In this document: positions 25,863 to 34,465 of the stretch, one piece after another | How positions within the stretch are numbered: position 1 is the stretch's first letter | Layout: each line of letters starts with the position of its first letter | Assembly (NCBI GenBank): GCA_910586965.1 | Contig: CAJUMF010000024.1 | Location: 1 to 59,611 of the forward strand | Reading direction: 5' to 3' | Length of the DNA: 59,611 bases | From: an uncultured Dorea sp. | GTDB lineage: Bacteria > Bacillota > Clostridia > Lachnospirales > Lachnospiraceae | The notes under the pieces: generated by a model | What the model saw: only the letters and a program-made list of their open reading frames with translations | Databases searched by the model: none | What the model was told of the DNA's origin: nothing | Program-made: the position numbers and the translations under genes

Positions 25863-28307
25863 ATGAATGTTGAGGCCTTACTTAACTTGATTAATCAGGA
25901 TACAGAAAAAGGCGGATCGTATGACAGATATCCGATACGCTTTATGAGCATGCGCTATGAAGAAGGGACATCTGCTGCATTAATGAAGCTGCAGCAGAAT
26001 ATCCCTAATGCTGAATTTTTTGATATACAGAAATTATTGCCTTATGAAGACGCATGGATTACTACTGATAATCTAAGAAAAGCTATATACAATCTGGATC
26101 CAGAAAAAAATCATATAATTGTTGGTTTTTCAGAGTATTCTAGATTTTTGTCGCAAGCGGATTTTATAACACTAGTAATTAGTTTGCTTGAATTAGAGAA
26201 TCCCGAAGAAAACCAAAAGAGAAGAATTTATATTCCATGCTTTGCGCTATATAGTCAATTAAAAAAGACAGTCAAGCAATATCACAGAAGGCTTGATGTA
26301 TATAACCCGTTCATTAATGATACGGATATTGAAGATTTGCCTAGAATCTATTTTATTGATGAACAGCTTGATATAGGTGATCGCAGTAATGAGGTGGATA
26401 ATTCTGCAGATTGGTTCGGGATGTGGAGAAATCCGGATATAGATACGTCCGTGCCTATTATTTGTATGTCCAAGACATTGTTATACTTCTACGGTCAGGC
26501 TAGTCCAGACAATGTTTATAACATTAAGAGAATCAGGTCATACTGTGAAATGCTTGAATGCATGTTTTCAGTTCATAACATGAGAGAATATCGAAGAGAT
26601 CCTGAAAAGTATTTCAGAATGATTCTCGATGATATTCGTGCTACGGGAATTAGGGATATTAATGAACTGATTCTGCATAAGGTCAATACACGCTCTATAA
26701 TTGAAAAGAATTTTTATCAGTTATGGAAGAGTGGCGATGTTTACGTGCATTGGCTGATACAGAACTATATTCTAAGGAACAGTCCAAAGGATTCATACAT
26801 TTATAGTGTAATGAATCAGCTGGATGAGCTCTCAGATGCAGAATTGATCGAGGAAATATATAAGCATGCGATTGATGTTCAAAACAAGGAATATTGCGAA
26901 GAACGAAATCAAATAATTTCAAGCATCAAGAAAACAGAACATGAAATCAGGTTTACGGATCGCTTGATTGCATATTATAACAAATTCCTTTGTGAAATGA
27001 TTAGGCGAAAGACAACGGAGATTGTCGAAGAAATTGATTTTACGAAAGATGAAAAAATCATCATTGACAATAACGGTGTATTAAAAATGCCAGTTAATGA
27101 TGAAATAAAACCATACTTGACTGATTCAAGTCAGTATGAGCGTAGGCTCATAGTATGGCTGTTTCGTATGCAGTTAATCACTGAAGATGATGTGGCTAAA
27201 GTTTACCCTAATTTTTATGCATATCTAAGTACTAAGGAAAATGATGCATTTCCGGAGGAATTTGTAGATAAATTTGATACATATTTTACTGAGTATCGTA
27301 AATTAAGAATTGGTCTCTGTAATGCAGAGTCCTATAATGATTTACTTAGAGCATGGAATGAAACACCCGACATTTTTTATTCGTGGTATACAGATTCAGA
27401 TATTGATTATGCAGATATTGCAATCAAGAAAAAAGGATTTACGGGGAATGTATATGTACTAGATGGCGTTGGCGCTGAATACTTGGGTTATATTACCAAG
27501 CTTCTAGAAAATAAGGGTGAGAATATTTCATATAGTGCATATACGAAATGCCATATACCTTCAATTACCAGTCAGGCGAAGGATCATTATTCAAGCGAGT
27601 ATAAGTGGATATTAGATTATGATCAAAAAGCTGTGCATGGAGAAATATATTATCCTGTTCCCAATTTGGAGAGGTCTCTGGAGATAATTGATGAACTGGT
27701 TTCTAACATAGTATCTAAAGAAGGAGATGAGCCCTTCGCCATAACGGCGGATCACGGAAGCACAATTGGGCATAAAATTTGCAAAAAGGAAAAGAAGTAT
27801 AATTTCGAAAATGCTGATCATGCAGGAAGATGTTATCAGAGAAGAGATGGGGCGTATGTGAAGGAGTCTGATGATTATCTTCTTTATCAGGATGATTTTT
27901 CGAGAGAGTGGATTGTAGCATTAAATAGTCAATCCTTATGTAACAATTCTATTTATGCTGTTCATGGAGGAGCAACTCCAGAAGAAGTAGTCGTGCCTGT
28001 GATTATTGCTCAGAGAGGACAGATAATTAATAGAACGTTTAAGGTTAAGGCAGATTCTCTTAATGTTTCTGGATTGAAAAGGACCGTTTCATTTAAGATT
28101 ACACCGAATCCGAAGGATATTCCAGTCAAGTTATCCGCTGCGGACGGGACTAATATTGTTTTGGCGTTTAATCAGGAATTGAAGGTTTGGGAAGGCGAGT
28201 TAACAAGAGGAATCGAACAGGATATTGAAGTTCATATAGCTGATAAGAACTATAGGTTTAGGACAGTTCCTACTACGAGAATGGGAGATGATTTGTTTGA
28301 TGACTGA
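25863..28307 (+). CDS. pglZ: PglZ-domain protein
   Basis: The 814-residue protein carries a C-terminal alkaline-phosphatase-superfamily PglZ domain: VYVLDGVGAEY with D534, ITADHGS with D630-H631, and VHGGATPEEVVVPVI towards the end. PglZ is the hallmark of all BREX systems; its domain resembles nucleases and phosphodiesterases. The N-terminal half is mostly helical without a recognised domain. The brxL gene starts inside its last 20 bases, so the two are cotranslated. Confidence 0.93.
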   Translation: MNVEALLNLINQDTEKGGSYDRYPIRFMSMRYEEGTSAALMKLQQNIPNAEFFDIQKLLPYEDAWITTDNLRKAIYNLDPEKNHIIVGFSEYSRFLSQADFITLVISLLELENPEENQKRRIYIPCFALYSQLKKTVKQYHRRLDVYNPFINDTDIEDLPRIYFIDEQLDIGDRSNEVDNSADWFGMWRNPDIDTSVPIICMSKTLLYFYGQASPDNVYNIKRIRSYCEMLECMFSVHNMREYRRDPEKYFRMILDDIRATGIRDINELILHKVNTRSIIEKNFYQLWKSGDVYVHWLIQNYILRNSPKDSYIYSVMNQLDELSDAELIEEIYKHAIDVQNKEYCEERNQIISSIKKTEHEIRFTDRLIAYYNKFLCEMIRRKTTEIVEEIDFTKDEKIIIDNNGVLKMPVNDEIKPYLTDSSQYERRLIVWLFRMQLITEDDVAKVYPNFYAYLSTKENDAFPEEFVDKFDTYFTEYRKLRIGLCNAESYNDLLRAWNETPDIFYSWYTDSDIDYADIAIKKKGFTGNVYVLDGVGAEYLGYITKLLENKGENISYSAYTKCHIPSITSQAKDHYSSEYKWILDYDQKAVHGEIYYPVPNLERSLEIIDELVSNIVSKEGDEPFAITADHGSTIGHKICKKEKKYNFENADHAGRCYQRRDGAYVKESDDYLLYQDDFSREWIVALNSQSLCNNSIYAVHGGATPEEVVVPVIIAQRGQIINRTFKVKADSLNVSGLKRTVSFKITPNPKDIPVKLSAADGTNIVLAFNQELKVWEGELTRGIEQDIEVHIADKNYRFRTVPTTRMGDDLFDD

Positions 28308-29733
28308 ATTAGATAGAAAAATACATGATATCTTTCCGGAGGAATCAATTTATAAGACACCTACGCGCTACAACATGTTTGCGGGTGTTAATTTGCCATC
28401 CTTTATTAAGGACTGGTTAATAAAGAGATATTCAAATGAAAGAGAAGAGGTAGACAAGGAAGCATTATTTGCTTTTTTGGAGAAGCATATTCCTGCAAAG
28501 GATAGCGATATAAAGAGCAGGCTGATGAAAGGAGAAACGATTCAGATTCTAGTACGAATTATTGTCGAATCGGATCTTAAGTCGGGCCTGTTCAAATTTG
28601 CCATACCGGACATAGGGATCAAGAGCAACGAAGGTAGAATTAGCGATTATGTAATGCGCTCTCAGAAGGGCACTTTAAAGGAAGGTGAAAACTGGGGAAT
28701 TGTCACACTTGAATATGTTCAGCCCGAAGGTAGGGAAAAGGGCTATGCTGATCTTGTGAAATTCAAACCATTCAAGCCGTATTCTCCGGATATTGAATAC
28801 TATTGCGAGGCACGTAAGAGATTTGATATCAAGGAGTGGATTGACTTTATTATACGATGCATGGAGTATAATCCAGAGTCTTCACAATTTGAGTCGTATA
28901 CACAAAAATTGCTGTTTATATCAAGATTATTAGTATTTTGTGAGCCCAATCTAAATATGATTGAGTTGGCTCCTAAGGGCACTGGAAAGTCATATATATT
29001 TAATAATCTCAGTAAATATGGCTGGATGATAAGTGGAGGCAAGGTCACAAGAGCCAAGCTGTTTTATGATATGGCAGCGAACAAACCGGGTATTATTCCT
29101 AACTATGAGTTTGTCTCTATGGATGAGATAAAAACAATCATATTCGGAGATAAAGAAGAACTTCAAGGAGCCTTGAAAGGATACCTTGAAAATGGTTCAT
29201 TTACAATGGGTCATGCTAAGCAGACATCAACAGCTGGATTGATATTATTAGGAAATATTGAGTTGGATAATCATAGGATGCCTATAAATAAAAGGTATTT
29301 CCAGGAATTGCCAGATGTATTTCACGATACGGCTCTTCTGGACAGATTCCATGGAATGATAGAGGGGTGGTATTTGCCTAGAATTACAGAAGATCTTAAG
29401 TTGGAAGGATATTCGTTGAATGTGGAATATTTCTCAGAAATATTGTCTATGCAGAGAGGTATTTCAAAATATGCATCCGTAGTTACAGACATGCTTGATA
29501 TCCCTAAGAATGCTGATACACGTGATACCACTGCAATTATTCGTCTTGCAACAGCATATATGAAGATATTGTTTCCGAATGTGAAATCTGTAGGAGATAT
29601 TAGTAAAGAAGATTTTGAAACTTATTGTTTCCGCCCGGCTTATGAGAAACGTAAGATTGTAAGAACGCAGTTATCAATTGCTGATATGGAATACAATCCG
29701 AAGATGCCAGATATTAAGGTGAGAGATATATGA
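28288..29733 (+). CDS. brxL: BrxL-type AAA ATPase, short form
   Basis: The 481-residue protein has a Walker A APKGTGKS at 228-235, FVSMDEIKTI as Walker B region and LLGNIELDNHRM. The sequence around NMIELAPKGTGKSYIFNNLS is typical of BrxL, named Lon-like in type 1 and type 4 BREX. The protein stops about 200 residues after the ATPase core starts to fade, and I see no Lon protease domain with its Ser-Lys pair. The domain may have been lost, or be naturally absent in this subtype. It overlaps the next gene by ATGA. Confidence 0.83.
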   Translation: MICLMTELDRKIHDIFPEESIYKTPTRYNMFAGVNLPSFIKDWLIKRYSNEREEVDKEALFAFLEKHIPAKDSDIKSRLMKGETIQILVRIIVESDLKSGLFKFAIPDIGIKSNEGRISDYVMRSQKGTLKEGENWGIVTLEYVQPEGREKGYADLVKFKPFKPYSPDIEYYCEARKRFDIKEWIDFIIRCMEYNPESSQFESYTQKLLFISRLLVFCEPNLNMIELAPKGTGKSYIFNNLSKYGWMISGGKVTRAKLFYDMAANKPGIIPNYEFVSMDEIKTIIFGDKEELQGALKGYLENGSFTMGHAKQTSTAGLILLGNIELDNHRMPINKRYFQELPDVFHDTALLDRFHGMIEGWYLPRITEDLKLEGYSLNVEYFSEILSMQRGISKYASVVTDMLDIPKNADTRDTTAIIRLATAYMKILFPNVKSVGDISKEDFETYCFRPAYEKRKIVRTQLSIADMEYNPKMPDIKVRDI

Positions 29734-30320
29734 TGATTGATTTTGACACAGAACTGAATACTATGGTTTCTGGAAAAAATCTGATGAATAGTTATAAGCT
29801 TTACTTTTTGAAGGTTTTGCTTATTAATGTTTCCAATACCAGTAGAACGTTTTCTTTCTATGAAATGGCAGCATGGATGTGCGCATATTCCTTTTCTGAT
29901 GTATGCTCTTTAGGAAAGAGGATAAGACCACTTGATAAGTTGTATGATGTAGCCGTAATGGCAATCAATCAAGAAGGTCTTATGCAGTCATCAAAACTAG
30001 AAGAGATATATGATGCCATAAATAATTCCGTTGATAAGGAATTAAGGAGAAAAGTATCGGCTTTGTGTAATTATGTTCCCTACAGACTGATAGCATATTT
30101 GTGGCAGGATCAATTAAAGGGAAAAACAGATAGAGAAAAGAACCTAATAATTGAAAAGCTGTCACGAAATGAAGACGCAAATATATATTCGATTTATACG
30201 ATTGATGAAGCAATGAAACATATCGAGGTTTTTCCTAATTGGGCGGAATATATTGTGAAAAATAGAAAGCGCCTTATCGCCTGGATAGATGATAGAATTG
30301 CTGCTTTTGTCTGGAGGTAA
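29730..30320 (+). CDS. unknown helical protein between BrxL and cysteine desulfurase
   Basis: The 196-residue protein begins MMIDFDTELNTMVSGKNLMNS and contains SFYEMAAWMCAYSFSDVC and FPNWAEYIVKNRKRLIAW. It looks all-helical, with no metal or nucleotide motif. I do not recognise it. Its start overlaps the brxL stop (ATGATG), so it is translationally coupled to brxL and probably acts with it, perhaps in place of the missing C-terminal BrxL part (inference). Confidence 0.7.
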   Translation: MMIDFDTELNTMVSGKNLMNSYKLYFLKVLLINVSNTSRTFSFYEMAAWMCAYSFSDVCSLGKRIRPLDKLYDVAVMAINQEGLMQSSKLEEIYDAINNSVDKELRRKVSALCNYVPYRLIAYLWQDQLKGKTDREKNLIIEKLSRNEDANIYSIYTIDEAMKHIEVFPNWAEYIVKNRKRLIAWIDDRIAAFVWR

Positions 30321-30328
30321 GGAAGACC

Positions 30329-31435
30329 ATGATTTATGCAGATAATGCGGCGACAACAAAACTGGATGATGATGCATTTGAATTGATGATAGATATTCTA
30401 AGAAATAATTACGGAAATGCATCGCAGCCATATGAGTTCGGACAGAGAGCTAAAGAAAAACTAATAGAAGCAAGAAAAACAATTGCAGAATGTATTGGTG
30501 CTGATCCGGAAGAAATATATTTTACATCTTGTGGAACTGAAAGTGATAATTGGGCTATAAAAATGGGGACGCTCGGAGTAGAACAGATTATCACATCTGT
30601 GATCGAGCATCATGCAATACTCAATGCATGCAAAGCTATGGAGGCAACGGGAAAGAATGTAAAGTATCTTCCGGTTAATAATAAAGGGGAGGTAAACCCG
30701 GAAGATCTTATCAATATGATAGGGGAAAAAAGATCTTTGGTTTCTGTAATGTTTGCAAACAACGAAGTTGGAACTGTAGAGCCTATAGAGAAGCTTGCCG
30801 AAACAGCACATAAAAATGGTTCGATTTTCCATACCGACGCAGTCCAAGCGGTTGGTCATGTACCGATTAACGTTCATGAATTGGGAATAGACATGCTTTC
30901 AGCTTCCGGACACAAATTTAATGCGCCTAAAGGGATAGGTTTTTTATATGTAAAAAAAGGAGTGGGTATTAAACCGTTTTTTGATGGAGGATCGCAGGAA
31001 AACGGAAATAGAGCAGGAACTGAGAATGTTGCTTCTATAGTGGCTATGGCCTGTGCATTGAAAAATAACTGTGCAGAGCTAGCTGAGAATACAGGACATC
31101 TAAAAACATTGGAAAAAATACTTATAGAGAAGTTGAAAAAAAGTGGATTAGATTTTATCCGAAACGGAAGCGATGTTCATATACCTGGAAACATAAATCT
31201 ATCCTTTGCAGATGCTGAAGGAGAGATGATCCTGCATAGGATGGATTTAAAAAGGATCTGTATATCCACAGGTTCTGCATGTGACAGTGTCAATACTCAG
31301 ATTTCCCACGTGATTAAGGCGATAGGTGTCCCAAATAGATATGCAGAGGGTACGATTAGAATATCCTTTGGAAAGTATAATTCGGAATCTGAAGCAGAGG
31401 AGATAGCAGATGCTCTTATAGATGTTTTGAAGTAG
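30329..31435 (+). CDS. NifS/IscS/DndA-type cysteine desulfurase
   Basis: The 368-residue class V aminotransferase-fold enzyme has PLP lysine K196 in SGHKFNAPKG, the preceding HTDAVQAVGH, and catalytic C318 in GSACDS. It transfers sulfur from cysteine to an acceptor. Its place as last gene of the BREX operon, nine bases after the previous gene, suggests it supplies sulfur or builds the iron-sulfur cluster of BrxP, the role DndA has for DndC in phosphorothioation systems (inference). A terminator follows. Confidence 0.93.
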   Translation: MIYADNAATTKLDDDAFELMIDILRNNYGNASQPYEFGQRAKEKLIEARKTIAECIGADPEEIYFTSCGTESDNWAIKMGTLGVEQIITSVIEHHAILNACKAMEATGKNVKYLPVNNKGEVNPEDLINMIGEKRSLVSVMFANNEVGTVEPIEKLAETAHKNGSIFHTDAVQAVGHVPINVHELGIDMLSASGHKFNAPKGIGFLYVKKGVGIKPFFDGGSQENGNRAGTENVASIVAMACALKNNCAELAENTGHLKTLEKILIEKLKKSGLDFIRNGSDVHIPGNINLSFADAEGEMILHRMDLKRICISTGSACDSVNTQISHVIKAIGVPNRYAEGTIRISFGKYNSESEAEEIADALIDVLK

Positions 31436-31442
31436 AAACACA

Positions 31443-31456
31443 TGTTTTGGAAAACA
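31443..31456 (+). promoter_or_regulatory. inverted repeat TGTTTT-GG-AAAACA
   Basis: TGTTTTGGAAAACA is a perfect 6-bp inverted repeat just after the cysteine desulfurase stop. A closely related palindrome lies at 31505-31521, on the other side of the operon terminator. The pair looks like binding sites for one dimeric regulator. Confidence 0.5.
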
Positions 31457-31464
31457 AATGGATT

Positions 31465-31493
31465 AAAACACGAGGATTTTCCTCGTGTTTTTT
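31465..31493 (+). terminator. intrinsic terminator of the BREX operon
   Basis: AACACGAGG (31467-31475) pairs with CCTCGTGTT (31481-31489) around ATTTT, followed by a T-run to 31493. It separates the BREX operon from the DGQHR gene. Confidence 0.92.
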
Positions 31494-31504
31494 ATTCGAT
31501 ATAA

Positions 31505-31521
31505 ATGTTTTCTGAAAACAT
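31505..31521 (+). promoter_or_regulatory. operator-like palindrome upstream of the DGQHR gene
   Basis: ATGTTTTCTGAAAACAT has 8-bp arms around a single central base. It ends 13 bases before the -35 hexamer of the DGQHR promoter. A sister copy lies at 31443-31456. Confidence 0.6.
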
Positions 31522-31534
31522 GTATAGATTTGAC

Positions 31535-31563
31535 TTGACATTTACTAATAGAGGGTCTATTAT
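31535..31563 (+). promoter_or_regulatory. promoter for the DGQHR gene
   Basis: TTGACA (31535-31540) and TATTAT (31558-31563) are separated by 17 bases. This near-consensus promoter shows the DGQHR gene is transcribed separately from the BREX operon. Confidence 0.8.
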
Positions 31564-31634
31564 TAAAGCACGATGGAGAATGACAAACATCGCAAAATAA
31601 TTGAAAACATTGAAAATTGAATAAGGAGGTAGAT

Positions 31635-32924
31635 ATGCAGACGCTATGGGTGCAGAAGGGGCAACTTGGAAGCACGGTATTTTACCAGGCTATCATGACT
31701 GCAGAGGAGATCATTAACACGGTCGGTCTTGCCATCGAACTACCAGAGTGGAAGGGGATGACCGCCGATGAGAAGATGCAGAGGGAGCCAGACATTAACC
31801 GTATTTGCAATGAAATTGTCCCATATTTTACCAATGACGATGATAGATTCTTCGGGAGTATTATCGTCGATATCTTTACCGGGTTTGAGGATGTCGTTTT
31901 CAGACCAATCAAAGATATCATTCAGGGTGAAGGCTTGAAAATGGAGTACAGTCTACCAGCGCAGGATGCAGGATTCTTGTTTCTTCCGGGGAAGGAGCGG
32001 TTGATTGCTCTCGACGGCCAGCATAGGCTTCTCGCTATGAAAATTGCCATTAGGGGAAATAGTGCTATACCAGTTGGTTTGCTAAAAAGCAATAAGCTAT
32101 CTCCACAGATGTTGTCCTTACAGCCGCATCCGGAATTAGCTTCGGAACAGGTTAGCGTAATATTTGTTGAGCATAGAGATACAACAAAGATACGTAAGAT
32201 ATTCAATAAGGTTAACAAGTATGCAAGGCAGACAGGGCGTGGAGATAACATTATTACAAGCGACGATGACGTCTTTGCAATTATCGCAAGAAAGATGTTC
32301 GCTGAAGGTGCAGTTCTTCAGAAAATAGGAAAGAATGATCTGGTTAACTGGACTAGCAATACTTTATCTAAGAGAAGCAAGAGCTTGACAACCTTGAGTG
32401 CAATCTATACGGTTGCCGAATTACTACTTAAAGATTATGGTTTTTCAAAAAAAGAAATGCCAACTGAGAGTGAAATCGATGAAGCAACTGAAGTGTGCAA
32501 GGCGTTTTGGAAAGAGCTGCTAGAGGGACTGGATATTTATAAAGAGTACCTTGATCTTACGAGAAAAGATAAGCCTGTATCCGGACTGAGAGAGGAAAAT
32601 CTATTGATGAAACCGGTGACACAGATGTCGTTAGCACACGTGGCCTATATGGCAAGCCAAAAACGCATTCCGTGGAGTGCGATTGTAGAAAAATTAAACA
32701 AAGTGGATTGGTCGTTTGATAACTCACTTTGGTTTAATCTTCTTACAATAGGTAGTGCACAAAAGAAAATGATAACTGGTAAAGAATCAGTAAGAGCAGC
32801 AGGTATGGTTATTTCATATATGGTTATGGGCGATAAGATGAAACCATCAGAGGTTGAGAATGTTCGTGAGATAATACGAAATGCCCGTAATAATAAGGAT
32901 GATAGCCTGCCAGAAATGATTTGA
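31635..32924 (+). CDS. DGQHR-domain protein (DndB-like)
   Basis: The 429-residue protein has the DGQHR motif in RLIALDGQHRLLAMKIAIRG near residue 125, in a domain starting around residue 20. DndB of phosphorothioation clusters, a regulator of the dnd genes, belongs to this superfamily, as do DNA sulfur modification-associated proteins of mobile elements. Start is the ATG at 31635 after AAGGAGG. It has its own promoter and an operator-like palindrome, so it may be autoregulated or control the BREX operon (inference). Confidence 0.85.
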   Translation: MQTLWVQKGQLGSTVFYQAIMTAEEIINTVGLAIELPEWKGMTADEKMQREPDINRICNEIVPYFTNDDDRFFGSIIVDIFTGFEDVVFRPIKDIIQGEGLKMEYSLPAQDAGFLFLPGKERLIALDGQHRLLAMKIAIRGNSAIPVGLLKSNKLSPQMLSLQPHPELASEQVSVIFVEHRDTTKIRKIFNKVNKYARQTGRGDNIITSDDDVFAIIARKMFAEGAVLQKIGKNDLVNWTSNTLSKRSKSLTTLSAIYTVAELLLKDYGFSKKEMPTESEIDEATEVCKAFWKELLEGLDIYKEYLDLTRKDKPVSGLREENLLMKPVTQMSLAHVAYMASQKRIPWSAIVEKLNKVDWSFDNSLWFNLLTIGSAQKKMITGKESVRAAGMVISYMVMGDKMKPSEVENVREIIRNARNNKDDSLPEMI

Positions 32925-32941
32925 GAAAGGAGAAAATGCGT

Positions 32942-33190
32942 ATGAGGGTTGAAAGCCAGAAGTGGCTAGACTATGCAGATAGTGTTCCGATAACTGACGA
33001 TGACGGGAAAAAAGCATTAGAGCTTGTCAGAGAACAAAAGGGATTGTTCCTGTATATCAAGTGTTCAGATAACAAGCACAAAAAGCAATATCGTAAAATC
33101 TGTATGAGTGACGCACTGTACCAGATGTTCGTATATATGACGGACGCTGAGCGTGAGATTTATCTTAAGGCCTGTATGCAGGTCAGTTAA
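32942..33190 (+). CDS. small hypothetical protein after the DGQHR gene
   Basis: The 82-residue basic protein begins MRVESQKWLDYADSVPI and carries an IKCSDNKHKKQYRKICMSDA stretch. I do not recognise it. The ATG at 32942 lies nine bases after GAAAGGAG; an ATG at 32936 is too close to that site. It follows the DGQHR gene closely and is probably in its transcript. Confidence 0.65.
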   Translation: MRVESQKWLDYADSVPITDDDGKKALELVREQKGLFLYIKCSDNKHKKQYRKICMSDALYQMFVYMTDAEREIYLKACMQVS

Positions 33191-33235
33191 CAGAATAATA
33201 CCGAGCTTTGTTCCGTTATAATACGAGGACGCGAT

Positions 33236-33287
33236 GCCGGAGTTGATTCTTTCACTGGAGGTGGGGGAATGGACTCCGGCTTTGTTT
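33236..33287 (+). terminator. hairpin with T-run (terminator) after the defence island
   Basis: GCCGGAGT (33236-33243) pairs with ACTCCGGC (33273-33280), followed by TTTGTTT. The 29-base loop contains a GGAGGTGGGG run resembling a ribosome site, so it could instead be an attenuator. TATAAT at 33217-33222 just upstream could belong to a promoter, though no -35 is clear. Confidence 0.55.
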
Positions 33288-33322
33288 ATATAACAATCAT
33301 TTTCAAGGAGGTGAGGCCAACT

Positions 33323-33589
33323 ATGCCGACAGTTACAACCTATCAGGATTTGATTGAAATGTTTGGATCAAAGTATGAAATGCCGCCAGCTGCGGATTTC
33401 GAGAAAGGGGATGAAAACGAATATCGTTGTCCATACATTCCAAGCTGTCCGGCCGGTGCCAAATGCTTTGTAGTTGCGACACCGGAACCACTTCAGGAAA
33501 AGGATGTCCTGAATGTAAAATGCCGTCTCTATGGTAATCGTAAGATCCCCGTTTATGCAGGTAAGGCGGTAAGAAGAAACAGAAAATAG
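33323..33589 (+). CDS. phage early hypothetical protein with cysteine pairs
   Basis: The 88-residue protein begins MPTVTTYQDLIEMFG and has four cysteines in a pattern CPYIPSCPAGAKC plus one further on (VKCRLYG), which could bind zinc. I do not recognise it. Start follows AAGGAGGTGAGG at 8 bases. First gene of the phage-like early region. Confidence 0.7.
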   Translation: MPTVTTYQDLIEMFGSKYEMPPAADFEKGDENEYRCPYIPSCPAGAKCFVVATPEPLQEKDVLNVKCRLYGNRKIPVYAGKAVRRNRK

Positions 33590-33607
33590 AATATCGGAGT
33601 CACTCGT

Positions 33608-33706
33608 AAAGCCACTCGGATGCGCATTACAGGGCTCAAAGCCACGAGAGTTATATCTTCGTGCTTTGAATTCTGGGATGTGATCCAAGTGGCTTTTTTG
33701 TTTTTT
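33608..33706 (+). terminator. very long imperfect hairpin with double T-run
   Basis: AAAGCCACT (33608-33616) pairs with AGTGGCTTT (33688-33696). Inside it GGAT pairs with ATCC, CGCATTACAG with CTGGGATGTG, and TCAAAGC with GCTTTGA (33636-33642 and 33663-33669). Together these make a nearly continuous arm of about 30 pairs. TTTTTTGTTTTTT follows. It is far larger than an ordinary terminator. Confidence 0.75.
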
Positions 33707-33889
33707 ACCCGTCGGGATAGGCCATCCCGGTGGTGGTCGGGCAACGACCGTATAACTGCCTCTGATGTGAAGCTTCGCCCTTAAGTACACGGGGCACATG
33801 CGTAGGCGTGCTGCTTCGGAGCGGATCATCGGACACCGTAAACCGTCAGGTGAAGCAGCTGATCATAACGAACCCAAGGAGGTTTTGTT
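33707..33889 (+). ncRNA. hairpin-rich leader or small RNA candidate
   Basis: This gene-free stretch holds several short hairpins in a row: CGGGAT/ATCCCG (33713-33729), GGTCG/CGACC (33735-33749), GCAC/GTGC (33794-33811) and CTGC/GCGG around a TTCGGA loop (33811-33824). GC content is higher than the flanks and no frame is convincingly coding. It could be the structured leader of the sigma-like gene at 33890 or a small RNA. I cannot match it to a known family. Confidence 0.4.
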
Positions 33890-34453
33890 ATGTCAGCACT
33901 GAACAATGATTCAAAAAAACAGGAAAAGAAGGAGAAGAATTACAGATCCCGTTACGACAAGAACCGTGGATGTTACAGGGAGGATGAAACCCATTACGTG
34001 TATCAGGAATGGGTCTCTACCGGCAAGAAGAAGGGCTTTTATCGTAATACCACCTTTACCGTAGATGAGGGTGACGTGACATTAGAGCTTTTGGATTATC
34101 TGCAGGCATCCGACAACGGTGAAGTACAGGATCAGGAAGACGAACAGCGTTACAGAGAGAAGCTTGCAGAGAGTCTGCCTACATATGTTAAAAGCCGTGA
34201 GGAAGAGCTTTGTGTAGAAGAAAAAGAGCATATCAGCCCGATGCTTAAGGCTTTTAATGAGAAGGTTAGACCGCATCTTTCAGAAGACCAGATGAATTTA
34301 ATCTATGCCCGTTACGGGATGAATCTGTCTCTTGAAGAAATCGCTGCTATGCTGCTGCCCGGTAAGGACGGTAAACCCAAAACACACCAAGCAGTATCCA
34401 GCAGACTGAACAAGATTATCGCCAAAGTCAAGAAATATATGGCTGAGGAATAA
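33890..34453 (+). CDS. sigma-70 region 4-like phage protein
   Basis: The 187-residue protein is highly charged. Its C-terminal third (LSEDQMNLIYARYGMNLSLEEIAAMLL to QAVSSRLNKIIAKVKKYM) has the layout of a sigma factor region 4 helix-turn-helix, as in phage sigma-like regulators. The N-terminal part (YDKNRGCYREDETHYVYQEW) is unrecognised. Start follows CAAGGAGG at 9 bases. It probably controls the early region. Confidence 0.7.
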   Translation: MSALNNDSKKQEKKEKNYRSRYDKNRGCYREDETHYVYQEWVSTGKKKGFYRNTTFTVDEGDVTLELLDYLQASDNGEVQDQEDEQRYREKLAESLPTYVKSREEELCVEEKEHISPMLKAFNEKVRPHLSEDQMNLIYARYGMNLSLEEIAAMLLPGKDGKPKTHQAVSSRLNKIIAKVKKYMAEE

Positions 34454-34465
34454 GAGGTTCGGTAC

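Noticed and set aside
33890..34453. Sigma-like gene considered as a BREX component
   Set aside because: Separated from the island by terminators, and codon use fits the phage early genes.
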